Shown: positions 11,725-23,045, numbered from the stretch's first letter. The stretch: DNA of 64,000 nucleotides from Carpediemonas membranifera (GCA_019828565.1 JAHDYR010000038.1:310001-374000); one strand, 5' to 3'. Translations and numbers: made by a program. Notes: generated from the letters alone by a model not told the origin.

Positions 11725-11754
11725 TGAAGTATCATAGAGTGCACAGTGCAAGCA
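11725..11754 (+). repeat. 30-bp sequence shared with 57863-57892, beside the first Fanzor-like gene
   Basis: Perfect 30-bp match (TGAAGTATCATAG...GTGCAAGCA) to 57863-57892, both read on the plus strand. Flanks differ on both sides. Here it lies about 190 bp upstream of the Fanzor-like frame; at the other site it lies 16 bp beyond the 3' end of the minus-strand copy. It is therefore reversed relative to the element, as terminal inverted repeats would be. Confidence 0.7.
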
Positions 11755-11947
11755 GTAAAGTAGGACTCTCAATCGTCTATAGCAGACTTCATTGACTGTG
11801 ATTTACGTGTTACGTGTGTAGAGAGGTCGGTTTAGACCATATTAGCTGATAGATTAGCAGATAGGGTGAAACCTGTAAAGCATTCCGAGCCACGGTTCCG
11901 AACTTCATTGACAAATTTTTTTTGCCGCCATAGCCGCCGATCATGGC

Positions 11948-13271
11948 ATGCATCATCGTCAAATGCATGCATTGCCCGAGGGGCAACGGGTGGGTCGCAC
12001 TGATACCGTGGCCGAGGCCCTCGTCGGCGTGCTGTCGTGCGTCACGCGCATGAGTGCTGCAGTGACCAAGCTGGTCACACTCACTCGTGCCGTGAACCTC
12101 GAGCTCAGTCAGGCCCTGCCAGAGCCGAAGCTCGTCCCGTTCGTGCCGATGGCACCGGTCAGGCCTGGGTTCATGACCATCGAGTACGGTTATATGTCGC
12201 TCACCCCAGCGATGAAGAGGCGCCTCCGTGTCTATCGGGATTGGTCAGCGAAGAGCAACTTGACCGACGAGCAGGTTGATAGATACGAGCGTGATCACGG
12301 CGACATCACCAAGCTCCGCAGAGTGCTCTCTGTGAGGACTGACGGGGTCTCTGCTGCTGTGACGGTTTGGGTGGGTCGCGAGAAATACCGTGGCGGTCGG
12401 ATGGCTGACCGGCCCACGTACAAAAAGGGTAGCAGCAAGCGGGCTCGGCTCGGTCAGGATGACCCCGAGGCTACTCCTGCCCCGGACATTCAAGCTCTCA
12501 TGGGCTTCGACCCTGGTGCTCGGTCGCTGGGCGGCTACACGATCCGCCGCCCAGACGGGCAGAGTGTATCTGGCGTACTCGCTAAGTGTGGCTACACTGC
12601 CACCCCCTCTTTCCGCGTGAATATGAGCGCAGCATCGTTCAAAACGACAAGTCTAGAGGCTCTCAAACAGTCGATTAAGTTTTTGTTTTGTCCATGAGAA
12701 CATCGTTCAGATCATCAACGAGGGGACGAGAAAGTGTTTCCGCCGGGCGACTTTTGCCAATCACTGTCTGCGCCTGAAGCACTTCGCCCGGGCTGGACGT
12801 CAACTCCTGGATGATCTCGGCGGGCGCCCCCCGGAGCCCATTCATCTCGAAGTCGCGTATGGGGCTGCACTGTTTGATTCCGCCGGCACTCCCTCCTGTG
12901 CTCCGTACCGCCACTTTGCTCGAGCTCTCCCTGGCATCATGCTCCGGCACAACGTCGTCGTGAGTGTCACGATGGTTTCGGAATTCCGCACTTCCATCGT
13001 GTGCCCATACTGCAAAGCACACTTCAGACGCGTGGTGCACACACACCGCACCATGCTCTGCCAGAATCCCGCGTGCGAGGGAGCTCCATGGCGCGTTGAA
13101 CGGCTTCGTCGGCATCCCGAGCAGAGAGACATACTTCTCAATCTCTCTCACCGAGATAAGAGCACCAGCGAGAACATCCTTTGGTGCACCTTCGATGCAA
13201 CTTCAGATCAGATAGAGCAATCTCCTTTCCACTACGACTCCCAGAGAGGTGCTCTTCCTCGTTATCATTAA
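11948..13271 (+). CDS. Fanzor-like RNA-guided nuclease (eukaryotic TnpB homologue), one frameshift
   Basis: Two frames join into one protein of about 440 residues: 11948 to about 12685, then about 12690 to 13271. The break is in T-runs at 12680-12690; one T fewer gives SIKFLFVHE, matching the second copy's SIRFVLLHE. RuvC-like motifs: MGFDPGARSLGG (first Asp), VSEFRTSIVCPYC (the Glu-Phe-Arg-Thr-Ser block typical of Fanzor, followed by a zinc ribbon CPYC...CQNPAC), and SHRDKSTSENIL (third motif Asp, compare TnpB NRDxNAAxNI). All three acidic residues are present. TnpB/Fanzor proteins cut DNA guided by an RNA made from the element's end. Start is the ATG at 11948; an overlapping ATG at 11943 is in another frame. 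If the frameshift is a consensus error this may be an intact gene. Confidence 0.75.
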
Positions 13272-13325
13272 CTTGCTAAGTTGAGCAAGCACGCGCTGCA
13301 GCGCGCGTGATATGCTGCGCATGAT
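13272..13325 (+). ncRNA. Run of hairpins directly after the Fanzor-like stop; candidate guide-RNA scaffold or element end
   Basis: Three hairpins in a row start one base after the stop codon: CTTGCT/AGCAAG with a 6-nt loop (13272-13289), a GC-rich near-palindrome around GCGCTGCAGCGC (13290-13309), and ATGC/GCAT (about 13312-13322). TnpB and Fanzor guide RNAs come from the 3' end of the element, so the position fits. It could instead be a transposon end or a transcription terminator. Confidence 0.3.
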
Positions 13326-13431
13326 TGATAGAGTATGATGAACCACACTGCGATCCTGATGCTGCTCGGATCACTCTGTGTTTTGGATTCAACAATTCTA
13401 ATCCTGCGCAGCACAAGAAGGCCGAACCGAT

Positions 13432-14226
13432 ATGGGCTTCTTTGGCGGTGAGCTGGGCTTTTCAAGTGCTCCAGTTTCCAAATCCATTTTTTATGTCACA
13501 CTCTGCTGGTCAGGCTTAGCTTGTGCCTTCTTTTTCGCAAGTAACGTGACCCTGGACCCCGATTGCATTGTTGAGCACTTCGAGGTGTGGCGCGTCATCA
13601 CATCTCCATTTACTCTCACATATCCAGCTCTATTCTTTGTCTGGCTCTACATGTGGTTCCGTTTCCGTGCCCTGGAGCGTCTTTTCGGCACGAGTCGCTT
13701 CCTAGCCCTCGTCCTGCTCCTCTTCACAGTCTCGCAGCTCATCCTCACGCCAGTACTCATCGGATTGTACCTCCTCGGTGCCATCCCGTGGTCCGAGAAC
13801 CTCGGCTACTCGACCAGCAGATACTATGTCACCTGTGCCCCCATACCTCCGTTAATCACCCTCATGGTCATATACATGAGATATATACCACCATATGCCC
13901 GCCACCCGTTCTATCCGTTCATCACAGACCGTTTATTCATCGCTATGCTTGGGCTACAACTGCTCGCCTCCACCGACCTGCTGAACTCAGCATGTGTCTT
14001 CCTGGGCATCGGGCTGGGAATAGTATACCTCCTACCCATCCCAGGTCTCCACTCTCTCAAGTTCCCGGGTCCCGTCGACTCTTTCGCGCGTCGTTTTATC
14101 AAGCCACACTTTATCAAGGCAGATTATCTTGATTACCAGCGGTATAGGCGTGATAGACTCAACCGGAGGCCACTTCTGGCTGACTGGCATCGAACGGAAC
14201 GTGCTCCCTCCGTTGACCTTCACTAG
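13432..14226 (+). CDS. Rhomboid-like pseudoprotease, UBAC2/TMEM115-type membrane protein
   Basis: 264 residues from the ATG at 13432. The N-terminal 'GFSSAPVSKSIFYVTL' resembles the 'GFxNAPVTK' start of UBAC2/DSC2-type rhomboid-like proteins. Hydrophobic helices lie at about 20-38, 65-80, 85-110, 133-152 and 175-205. 'RFRALERLFGTSRFLAL' matches the family's 'R(x)LERxxGSxKF' loop. The rhomboid catalytic GxSG serine is not visible (the equivalent helix reads GIGLGIVYLLPIPG), so it is probably inactive. The C-terminus is basic and has no UBA domain, unlike animal UBAC2. Such proteins act in ER quality control and protein retention. Subfamily assignment is by eye. Confidence 0.65.
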   Translation: MGFFGGELGFSSAPVSKSIFYVTLCWSGLACAFFFASNVTLDPDCIVEHFEVWRVITSPFTLTYPALFFVWLYMWFRFRALERLFGTSRFLALVLLLFTVSQLILTPVLIGLYLLGAIPWSENLGYSTSRYYVTCAPIPPLITLMVIYMRYIPPYARHPFYPFITDRLFIAMLGLQLLASTDLLNSACVFLGIGLGIVYLLPIPGLHSLKFPGPVDSFARRFIKPHFIKADYLDYQRYRRDRLNRRPLLADWHRTERAPSVDLH

Positions 14227-15450
14227 GGTAGCGAGAGTGGCTTCGCTTCACATCTTTCTTATTTCGCCACGCGCTCTGTCGTCTTCCTCGCTATGCATGG
14301 ACAATGTGTGGCGAAAGCCACTTCCAGCCGGGATCCGTGGGAGTCTTTCTCCTAACAGTTGTGCGTGACTGATCCAAAACAGTCTAAATAATGTTAAGGA
14401 AGACTATCAAACAAGTTCCACGCTAAAAACCAGGATCTCAAATGTTTTATGCTGAAAGCTGCTTACATGCCACGCACGGGGAAGAAAACGCGTCCCGAAC
14501 TGTGATTACGCTCCTCATCTTGACCAAGACCGCATACCCCGGCCTGCTCTTGATTGTTCGTAAGGTTAACAGCGTCGAGGGTGTCGTTCGTACCGTTGAG
14601 ATTTCCCATAAGGCTTGTTGGCTGAATTAGCCGCGCAGATTAATAATAATAATAATGTGCTATTGAAGGGTCAAACAATGTGTTTACACTGCGCAACACT
14701 GCCCTGTCTCCCTCCTACTCACGTCTTAAGTCGGTAGGGATCATCAATTGGCTAACCGCCAACATTCGTCTATGGACGGATGATGTTGTACAGTTTGGCA
14801 CTTTGATCGTTCCTTTCAGGCCCTGTCTGGAGGTTCGAACAATGTGTTTATACTGCGCAACAAATAAGAAGACGTCTCTCATCCGGGACAACTACACCAT
14901 CTTCAACGTCTACCGGGGCCAGGTGGGGGCTGCTTCGGCGGCCATCTAACCAGGCAACAAGTCACCTCATGCCACGCGGTTCATGTCGGACCCAGCCCGA
15001 TAATCCACATGTCACGCGAAGAATGCTTCAATGTGTCATTTATGTGGGACACCTCCTCCGAGGCTGGCCGTCTGGACTACCAGTGGGCTCACTATCGGCC
15101 ATGGTGAACCAGCCTGACACTCTTCCCACGCCTTGTCCAATGGCTATGACTGTGGCAACTAGCATGGGCTCCATCCAAAAACATGCCAGAATGGGCAGAC
15201 ACTACTCTTAAGAGCATTCCCGCCCGACTTCTCCCGATTCCCTCGACCACCCACCGCTGGTCTCGGACTGTCTTCAAGACCGCCCAATTTTCAATATTTA
15301 CTCAAAAGTAAGTGATGTTCTACGCATTCTATCTCCGATTCCGACCCGGCCGTGGTGGCTAGAACACCTAAAAGGGCTGTACAAACAGTATCCTTAGACT
15401 GCACTGCACCATTCAGTGCTGCCCCGAGCAGCTCCTCCAATTTCGCCTCA
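14227..15450. other. Intergenic region, 1.2 kb
   Basis: No gene recognised. It contains a short TAA trinucleotide run (about 14640-14656) and a diverged 25-bp repeat pair (14674-14698 and 14838-14862). Two short frames near 14442-14630 and 14680-14949 have no recognised content. The frame of the cyclase gene is open before its first ATG, so an upstream exon cannot be excluded. Confidence 0.4.
14674..14862 (+). repeat. Pair of 25-bp direct repeats, one mismatch
   Basis: AACAATGTGTTTACACTGCG... at 14674-14698 recurs at 14838-14862 with one T/C difference, 164 bp apart. Function unknown. Confidence 0.5.
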
Positions 15451-18400
15451 ATGCAACCACCACATCCTCCACCAATATCATCTAGTGTCTCTTTTGATCT
15501 AAAGAGTGGCAGTTTCGGAGACGAGGAGGATAACACCGTCGCAACTGTTAGTGCAGCGACCACCGTCCGAAGTCTCCGCGTATCGCCAACAAGGAGCTCC
15601 AAACTTGCAGTCCTTGACTCTACTGCTGCCCTTCGTCAGAAGATCACCAGCCAAGTGGAAGGGCTCAACAGTGGCCTGCAGTCGCTCGTCGATATCCTCA
15701 ACAAGCACCGCCAGCGGGATCCAGACGTCTCCCACATACTGCTGCGCATACACGACCACGCCATGTGTGTTGAATACGCCAAGAAATGGGGCTCCCCCGC
15801 CTGGTGGCGGCTAGTACTCGGGCTCTATAGCATCTCGCTCCTCCAGCTCTTCGTCGCATGCTTTACCGACCAATACAGCGTCAACCTGCCCTACTGGCTC
15901 CTCTCTCTCAGTCATATGCTCGTCGTGGCTTCATGCCATGCTTGCCTTCTCTTTCCCGCCGTTCGAACGCACCTCGGTTCGTTCATTCTGATTCTCTCGT
16001 GTATGGCGTACTGGATTGACACCATCTTTTCTATCATATTCGCCGGGCTGGGTCTAGTGCCCTTGATCAGCGTCCCCTTCCACATTATCGGTCCGTTCAT
16101 TTCCAATCCCAGATTTATTTAGATCTCATGTTTTATTGCCTGGCAGTCACCGTACCATTCTTTGAGCAGCTCGCGGGCAATGTGATCATCACTCTGACGA
16201 TGATCTCCAGCTGGGCAATCAGCCTAGGCTTCAGCTTTGTCGACAAAACATCCCTCATGAACGCCATCCCAGCCATGCTCGTCGTCGCCGTATTCCAATG
16301 CTCAACCCTCGCTGTCACATACAGTGTGGAGCGGCGCAAGAAGCTGGCCTTCATCAACGGGACGCTGGCCCAGGAGCTGGGCGGGATCACCGACAGCGTC
16401 CTCCGCTCCCTCGTGCCCTTCCATGGCACGACAAAGATCATGGACGGCAGTGCAAGTGAGCACCACGCAGTGGCAACAGTGGGCGTCATCAATTTGGACG
16501 TTTTGATGCATAACAACCACCCGACGATGATGGTCCGGTATCTAGAGGCCGCCATGGTCGCCCTCGACCAGCTGGCCCTCGACATGGGTGTGGAAAAGAT
16601 CAACACCTTTGGCACGACGTACATGGTTGCCACCGTAGGTGACCGGGCACCTCAGCGTGTGTCCTCCTTCATCATTGCGGCCGGGACCATAATTGGGTCG
16701 GCAACGAGGGTCGGGTCGACCACCTGGCGTGGTGCGGTGGCTTCTGGTGCCATGCAGCTAGGTGTCGTAGGCCAGACAGCCGCCCACGTCGAGGTCCTCG
16801 GGCCCGCGGTCAGTCTGACGATGCTTCTTCTCAAACAAGCCATCCCGGGCACAGTGGCTTCCACCAGCGACTTCGAATGCGAATTGTGTAACGCAGCAGA
16901 CATGGGAGAGCTCGAGGCGAAGAACCCCGCTTTCAAGGGCACCAAATGGGTCAGGCGCACCCCGATCCCGGCGGCCACACGATTACTCATCAGACGGCTG
17001 ATGGAAGCGAACCCTAAGCTCGAGGACGCTGTTGGGGAGATCAAGCTGAGCTCACCCGTGACAACCCCCTCGTATCTCACTGATATGCTGCACATCTCGA
17101 CAGACGGGTCGGTTGCTGACGGGGCCGAGTCAGGCAACTCCACCGACCAGGCCAGGGCGTCGGGCAGCGTCTGGGCAGGGGGTCAGGAGAACTCGTTCCA
17201 ACAGTTCCTCAACGGCACCTCGCCCATAGACATTCCCAAGCCGGACATGACGTTCTCCTTCCTCAAGAGCAGGGATTGTGACAGCGACGGGTCCAGGGCC
17301 CATGCGAGGACGTGGAGCAGCAGCACAGCGGCGCTTGAGCGGCTGGGCACGGTTGATTCGTCAGGGAATGATGTGAATTCCTCCTCCCCGATGGCGATCA
17401 CAGTGCTGCCGGAAAAGACTGAAAACACCGACTCCCTCTCAGATACGACTCCTACTGAGTCTGAGTCTCCCGGCACGTTGACCGACCATGAACCATATTC
17501 CACCGCCCAGTCGCCCGACTCTCCCGATTCCCCAGACCTGGACGTGTCCGACTCATTTGACCCCTCTTTCGCGGTTTTCCAGGGTCTTCTCGACATCACC
17601 AGCGACCAAGACTCACTCGACGACGAGGACAACGACAGCTTCCCTGCCCCCTCTGTTCCCGGTCGAGATGACAGCATGGAGGACGCCGAGGGGCTGGATG
17701 AACTGAGGCTCAACCAGGTGCGGTTCAATTTACAATCGTCGACCCACCTGGAGATGACCGAGATCACCGAGATGAGCAGTGGCAGCTACACTGTTCAGTC
17801 CATATCAAGGCCGACTAGCAGGCAGGTGACTCCAAGGCGAGTCAAAGGATCGTCGAACACCTCGTCGAAACAATCCGTGGTGCCGCCGTCTGACCCGAAA
17901 GCACAGAAGCTCGCCTCCCTCACCGCCTCTGTCTCCAGCTCGCTGTCCGCCGGCCTCAGCACCCAGTACTCCAGCGACACCCCCGTCTTCCCTCAAGCCA
18001 AGCCCCTGCCACCCGTCCTCCACGTTGGCGTGTACAACTCTGGCGGGCCAGTCCTGCCGCCGCTACCGCTCGGACGAAGGGGTAGGAGCCAGGCCAGTAG
18101 CCCCGGCTTCGAGTCGAGAAGCATGGAGCATTCGTTCAGTCGGACGTCTGTGGAGGACGAGGATACTGTCCTGTGTGGCGCCAGGAACGTGGTGACCAAT
18201 GTAGCACACGTGGCACACTCGCCCCGGCGCAGGTCTACTGTCAAGGAGAGCTCGTTCACCAGCCCTTTCGCCAGTCCCCGCGACGACACGGCCCCCCGCT
18301 CCTGCCAGTCCCAGACCTCTGTCGGTGGTACAGGCGGGCTGAAGAGCGGGACCAACAGCAGCAGTACTATGGGAAGCCTCGGCCATGAAAGCAGGGCGCG

Positions 18401-19889
18401 GCACGTCATTGCAGATGTTCGGGAGCTCATGTCTCTCACCGACTCTACAAGGCGCGCCAAGGCTGAGGCTGAGGCCAGGCAATCGCCCAGAGCGCTGCTC
18501 ACCGTGCGGGCGGGCAAGGCTCTGGCCTGGGCATTTGACGGTGTCCCCCTGGCGCTGTCAGACAAGGAGTTCCTCAACTACTGGCACCGAGACTCCCTCG
18601 TCAGTCATACGGGCGCAGTCGTCTTCAGCCTCATCCTCCTGCTGGCGCACACCATCGTCGGGTTATCCGTGCCGCTGTACTCGTTCGACGTGCTGTCCAA
18701 GGCGGAGTCCGGGGCAGCCTACTGGCCCTACGTCATCCACATCGCGGGGTCGTGCCTTATAGTGCTCGAAATGACGACGAAGATCGTGTTCATTACCCGC
18801 ACTCACAGCCTAAGATCCTCTGCCTTCGTGGCCCTCGCCAACACCGCCATGCTCAACCTCTTCGTCATCACCATTATGCTCCAGTACTTTCTTGCCATTG
18901 CGTACGATGATGCCAAGCCAAACACCGTCCCGATCGCCGTCTACCTCGTAGCAGTTGCCCTGTTCATCCAATACTCGTCCATCGTCCCGGCCGTCGGCTG
19001 TAGCGTGCTCAGGATCTCGATGACAGCTTCTCTTGTCACCTTCCTCGCTGAGCTCACTGTGCTCTGCCTGCTTGGCCTGACCGCGCCACTAGATCACTGG
19101 TACCTCCCCCCACTGCTGATATTCATCCCCCTGCTCGCCTCCCTCAATAGGGGCGGGGGTGGCACCAGCGAGGCGCTCAGGACGCTGCATATCAGGCGAG
19201 TGAATCGGATTAATGACTTGATCTCCGCGATATTCCCAGATCATTTATTGGATCGGATATTTGACAAAGATCCGGCCCTGACCGGAGCCTCGTCTTCGCA
19301 CACTGGATCAGATTTCTTGCGTCACAGCTCGATGAGCCTGTACGGCCGCAGTTCCAATGCAGTCTCGTCGTTTGACGCAGTCAACGCCTGTACCGTGACC
19401 ATCGTTGACTTTGCCTCGTTCTCCTCAGTTATTGAGATGACCAACGGGGACCTTAGTTTCAAGATCCTCAACTACATCATCGACATGACCGACCGACGTG
19501 CAGAAGAGTTCGGTCTGGTCAAGATCAAGACCATGGGCGACCGTGCCATGTACGTGAGCGGCCTCTTCGACGGGGAAACCAACCACGCCCTCCTTTCGTG
19601 CCGCGCCGCCATCGCTATCCTTAGGGACATCGAAGCATTCAACGCGACTGATTTGCCCAGTCTCAAGCTTGCGGCGAGGGTGGGGATCGCGTCGGGCTCG
19701 GCCTTCGGTTCCGTGTTTGGGTCGTACAGGTTCAGCTACGACGTCCTCGGCTCGGCAGTGACCAAGGCAACGCAGCTGGAGGGCCTGTGTGACGTTGGAT
19801 CAGTGTACATATCGACGAGCACCGCGATGCAGCTGGGAAGCAGGTTTAACCTTCAGAAGGCAGAGCGGGGCTTCCTCCTCAGCTTATAG
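15451..19889 (+). CDS. Large membrane nucleotide cyclase with two class III cyclase domains
   Basis: About 1468 residues if a 32-nt intron (16091-16122) is removed. Start is the first in-frame ATG (15451). Order: short cytoplasmic part, first membrane cassette (about 110-300), first cyclase-like domain C1 (about 325-465), long Ser/Thr-rich linker (about 560-1000), second membrane cassette (about 1040-1220), second cyclase domain C2 (about 1300-1460). This is the animal membrane-adenylyl-cyclase layout. C2 keeps both metal aspartates (VDFASFSS; KTMGDRAMYV) and the dimer motif YDVLGSAV, but the transition-state Asn/Arg pair (VNxAxR in the family) reads VTKATQ. C1 keeps the first Asp region (INLDVL), but the second metal Asp is lost (FGTTYM). 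Activity may be low or altered. Product (cAMP or cGMP) cannot be told. Confidence 0.8.
16091..16122 (+). other. Predicted 32-nt intron in the cyclase gene
   Basis: Begins GTCCGT, ends TTTAG. It removes the stop at 16120-16122 and joins the two long frames through codon G|AT. A 41-nt alternative ending at CCCAG (16112) also keeps frame, so the exact borders are uncertain. Confidence 0.55.
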
Positions 19890-20743
19890 CTGGGGATAGT
19901 GTTACTAGATTATTAAATTCGCTGCTTTCTCATGGCATTGACTCGGCCCGTTTCTTGTTATTGAGTTACAGTGATTATCTCAAGCAGATTAGCAGGAGCT
20001 CGAGTTTGGCAGTCTGCTCGGCGTGATGCGTGATTTCCTCATCCCCAAGCGAGATGGCGTGGGCGAGCTCTTCGATAGTGGTCAGTCAAGCAGCAGTTTA
20101 CCGCCGGTGATTAGTCATAATGACTCCCGGCTCGCTCTAACATTCCGTCCCCCGCCGGCTAGTTGGGATGTGAGCGCACTAGCTGGCTCGACTCCCAGGA
20201 CTTGTTGTTTTGACACTGATTCCTCGCAAGCTGGCGGTTGACATCGGCCTGGAGTCGCGCCACAGAATGCAGTCATATGACATCTCCCAACACCAGTACT
20301 GATTTAAAAATTAAGATACAAAAGTGGCGACTCCCGGAAGCGGAAATTTAAGTCAAAAAGGGGCTCCAAACTTGAAACTTGTCAGGCAGTGTCACAATAC
20401 TCTCGACCGCCCCGCCCGATTAACGGCGATCCACTCCTCACCCGACCTCAGCATGAGCAGACAGTCACGCCCCAACTGACTCAGCGCTGTTGCTGAATCT
20501 TCCCAGAACCGGTGCTACCGCACATCAGACTGATGGAACAACCCAGGCCCTCCCCTTGATATGTCCTGAGCCGACGTTCAACCCAAATCCCTGAACTGAG
20601 ACGTGCGGCCGGCTTGTTCGCCATTTGTGAGGGTAAGTACCCCGGTATGGCATGGCCCGAGCAGCAATAGCTCGGTGCTCTCGATTGGACGTAAAGCACT
20701 AGCAAACCATCAACCCATCAACCCATCAAAACCGTTTACCGTC
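19890..20743. other. Intergenic region, 0.85 kb
   Basis: Lies between the 3' ends of two convergent genes (cyclase and Sec14-like). No coding frame or RNA gene recognised. Confidence 0.5.
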
Positions 20744-21748
20744 CTACGCCTTGGGGCTGACCGGCGCCTCGTGCCCAGGCGAAACCACCCTCTCCGACTC
20801 GGGCGCCTTGACAGTGAACCGTGCTTGCTCACTCTTGGGGTAGTGGTGCAGCGCAGTCGGCTCGATCATGTGGAAGTCCTCGAGCGGCGTCTCTCCGTGT
20901 TCGGGCGCCTCGGCCTGGCGCCGCTCGTCGATGAAGCGGTTGATGTCCCACTCGCGCTTGCCGCCGTAACGAACCGGGATGGCGTTCTCGTCCTCGAAAA
21001 GAAGGTCGAAGCTGTCGTACGTGTCGTCGAATACGTTGTGGTATGAGATCATGTTCTTGTAGAAGAATGGACCAATCTTGGCGATAGGCTTGATGATGCC
21101 GTGCGGCTTGCAGTAGACGAAAGTCATATCGAGGCGCCTAGGATAGACGTCGCGGGTCAGCTTCAGTGAGCGGGCGTCCATCTTGATAAGGGTGAGCGGA
21201 TGCCTGAGGACGGGCTTGACAAGGGAGCTCAGCGCCTTGCCCTGGCAGTCCATGATGCAAGTGATGGGTGCCATGTTCCTGGGATAGGTGCGGTCGATGT
21301 ATTCGCAGAGGTAGGTCCAAGCAAGCACAGACTCGAGCATCTGGAGGTTGTTGAGGTCGAGGTCTACAATGCTCAGTGAGAACGTCGGGCTTCCCATCTT
21401 GTTCAACCCGAGGGGGAGGAAGTTAAGCCGGCGGACTCCCTCGCCAATCTGGGCGATGTTAAGATCATCCAGGTGGTACTCAGCACGTCTGTCGCCAGCG
21501 CGCTTGAGGCTAGAGATGGCCTTCGAGACGTTGAGGTTGTTGGCACGAAGGTAGCGCATCACTAGGCACTCGCGGTCTTCTTCGGCCAGATGTTTCGGCC
21601 AATTGATCGAGGATCCTTCAATGCTGGCCCAGAACATGCTCAGCTTCTCTCGTTCGACGCGCGTGAAGGTGCCCTCAAAGTGTCCATGGTCAGTGGCATA
21701 GATTGCATTCTCCAGGCGGCGCAATAGATTCAGTTTCTTCTCTTCCAT
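20744..21748 (-). CDS. Sec14-like (CRAL-TRIO) lipid-binding protein
   Basis: 334 residues, ATG at 21748. N-terminal helical CRAL-TRIO-N part with 'CLVMRYLRANNLNVSKAISSLKR' (about 62-84), then the lipid-binding fold: 'APITCIMDCQGKALSSLVKP', 'SLKLTRDVYPRRLDMTFVYCKP' (compare YPERLxxxxIINAP) and 'IPVRYGGKREWDINRFIDE' (compare LPxxYGG). The C-terminal 60 residues are Pro/Glu-rich and disordered. Sec14-type proteins bind and transfer phosphoinositides or other lipids between membranes. Ligand unknown. Confidence 0.8.
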   Translation of the reverse strand: MEEKKLNLLRRLENAIYATDHGHFEGTFTRVEREKLSMFWASIEGSSINWPKHLAEEDRECLVMRYLRANNLNVSKAISSLKRAGDRRAEYHLDDLNIAQIGEGVRRLNFLPLGLNKMGSPTFSLSIVDLDLNNLQMLESVLAWTYLCEYIDRTYPRNMAPITCIMDCQGKALSSLVKPVLRHPLTLIKMDARSLKLTRDVYPRRLDMTFVYCKPHGIIKPIAKIGPFFYKNMISYHNVFDDTYDSFDLLFEDENAIPVRYGGKREWDINRFIDERRQAEAPEHGETPLEDFHMIEPTALHHYPKSEQARFTVKAPESERVVSPGHEAPVSPKA

Positions 21749-22213
21749 GATGTTCGGAGTCGTCTGTTGAACCCGTAACCCGCATTCGCATAAAAGTTAT
21801 GGTCTTGTCGAAAGTCACATAGCGATTCGATCATTGAGTGGACAGCACAAGTGACTGCTTCACGGCGTCAAGGAGGATACTGACCTTGCGGTGTCGGTGA
21901 GTGTGGCAGTAGGAAGTTTCCGCCCTAAGCCCGGCCGGAGTCGGCTGGCGAGTCCGAATCAGCCAGGTTAAAGTTCGTATTGTCGAGAGACCAAGGGGTC
22001 AGGATCCCAGTGAGCGGCCTGGCCCCATTAACGCGAAGGTGAGGTTGCTGGGGTAAATATTTGACTCCATAACGGCGGTTAGAGTCGTATCCGGGTCTCA
22101 TGATATTATTATGGTATTTGTCAATGATGATCGACCGGTCGTCGCGTCTGACGTGGCATCAGCAAGCAGCTGTACATGGGCAGTTGCGTTCAATGCCAAC
22201 ATATGCTGTTGTG
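21749..22213. other. Intergenic region
   Basis: Between the start of the Sec14-like gene and the broken 3' end of an RCC1-like copy. No gene recognised. Confidence 0.45.
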
Positions 22214-23045
22214 TCAGCGAGCAGGTTTAGTGGTGCCGCGGGTCAGGAAGTCGCGACCCTCGCGGTCGCCCCAAACATAAATTCTTCGCGGAGTGAGTGC
22301 CATGTTGGCCTCGCCGGCCACTGCGTGCATTGTAAGACACGGGGGCACGCAGATCCAGACGAACTGCTCTTCGTGAATGGCCGGCACTTGTTGGACGTTT
22401 CGCCTGTCGGCCTTGATACCGTAAATGGCGGTGGGTTGTGCTTCCAAGAGAATATGACTTGTCTAGGCCATTCTTCGCGGCGACGTTCAGCGTGAAGAAG
22501 AACTTGCGGCAGAGGAACCAGAGGCATTTGGCCTCAGGGGCGAGAGCGTTGCGGATCTTGTCGTGTATCGCGTTCTCATCTGGCCACTTCACTCGAGCCT
22601 CCTCCAGCACCCTGTCCTCGAGGTCTGGGTCAGCACCACTCGCTATCATCACGGCCCACAGCGTGCCTTGGAGCAGGGTGTGCAGGGCGACCGGGAGCTC
22701 CTGCCCCTCCGCGAGCTCGACGTTCATGGAGAGCGGGGGGCCGTCTGCGATGATCGAGCGGGCGCGGTCGAGCAGGGCTTGCGCCGTTGGTTTCAGAGGG
22801 GGAATTCTCGAGAGCATGGTTTGCAGGGATTCGAGTTCTGCGCTGCTCGCTGATGCACTGGTGGTCTCTGCATCGCGCTCTACCGGCATGACCTTGTTGA
22901 AGTGCCTGGAGTAGGCGTGGCGGAGCAGAGAGGGGATGTCCCCGGGGATGTAGGCGGTTGCAACAGTCGAAACGCGGAATGCGGATATCAGCGCATGCTC
23001 AACGCCCAATGCCGCGGAATCGTGTTGTGGCGCTGCTTCGCCCAT
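22214..23045 (-). pseudogene. RCC1-like family member, truncated (left inverted arm)
   Basis: Start ATG at 23045 (MGEAAPQHDS...). The first 140 residues are the family's constant module. It continues like the right-arm copy through 'KCLWFLCRKFFFTLNVA', where the arm ends (22478). Beyond it the propeller is broken: a different frame gives 'MALTPRRIYVWGDREGRDFL', an RCC1-type blade (WGxNxxGQLG in intact members), then stops at 22214. So only about one blade remains, out of frame. RCC1-like propellers serve as exchange factors or protein-binding scaffolds; the role of this family is unknown. Confidence 0.7.

Noticed and set aside
12678-12710. Intron in place of the frameshift in the Fanzor-like gene (32-nt GT..CAG stretch)
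   Set aside because: It does not restore the frame and would remove residues that align with the second copy.
14831-14850. tRNA B-box-like GGTTCGAAC
   Set aside because: No matching A-box or acceptor stem; it belongs to a 25-bp repeat.
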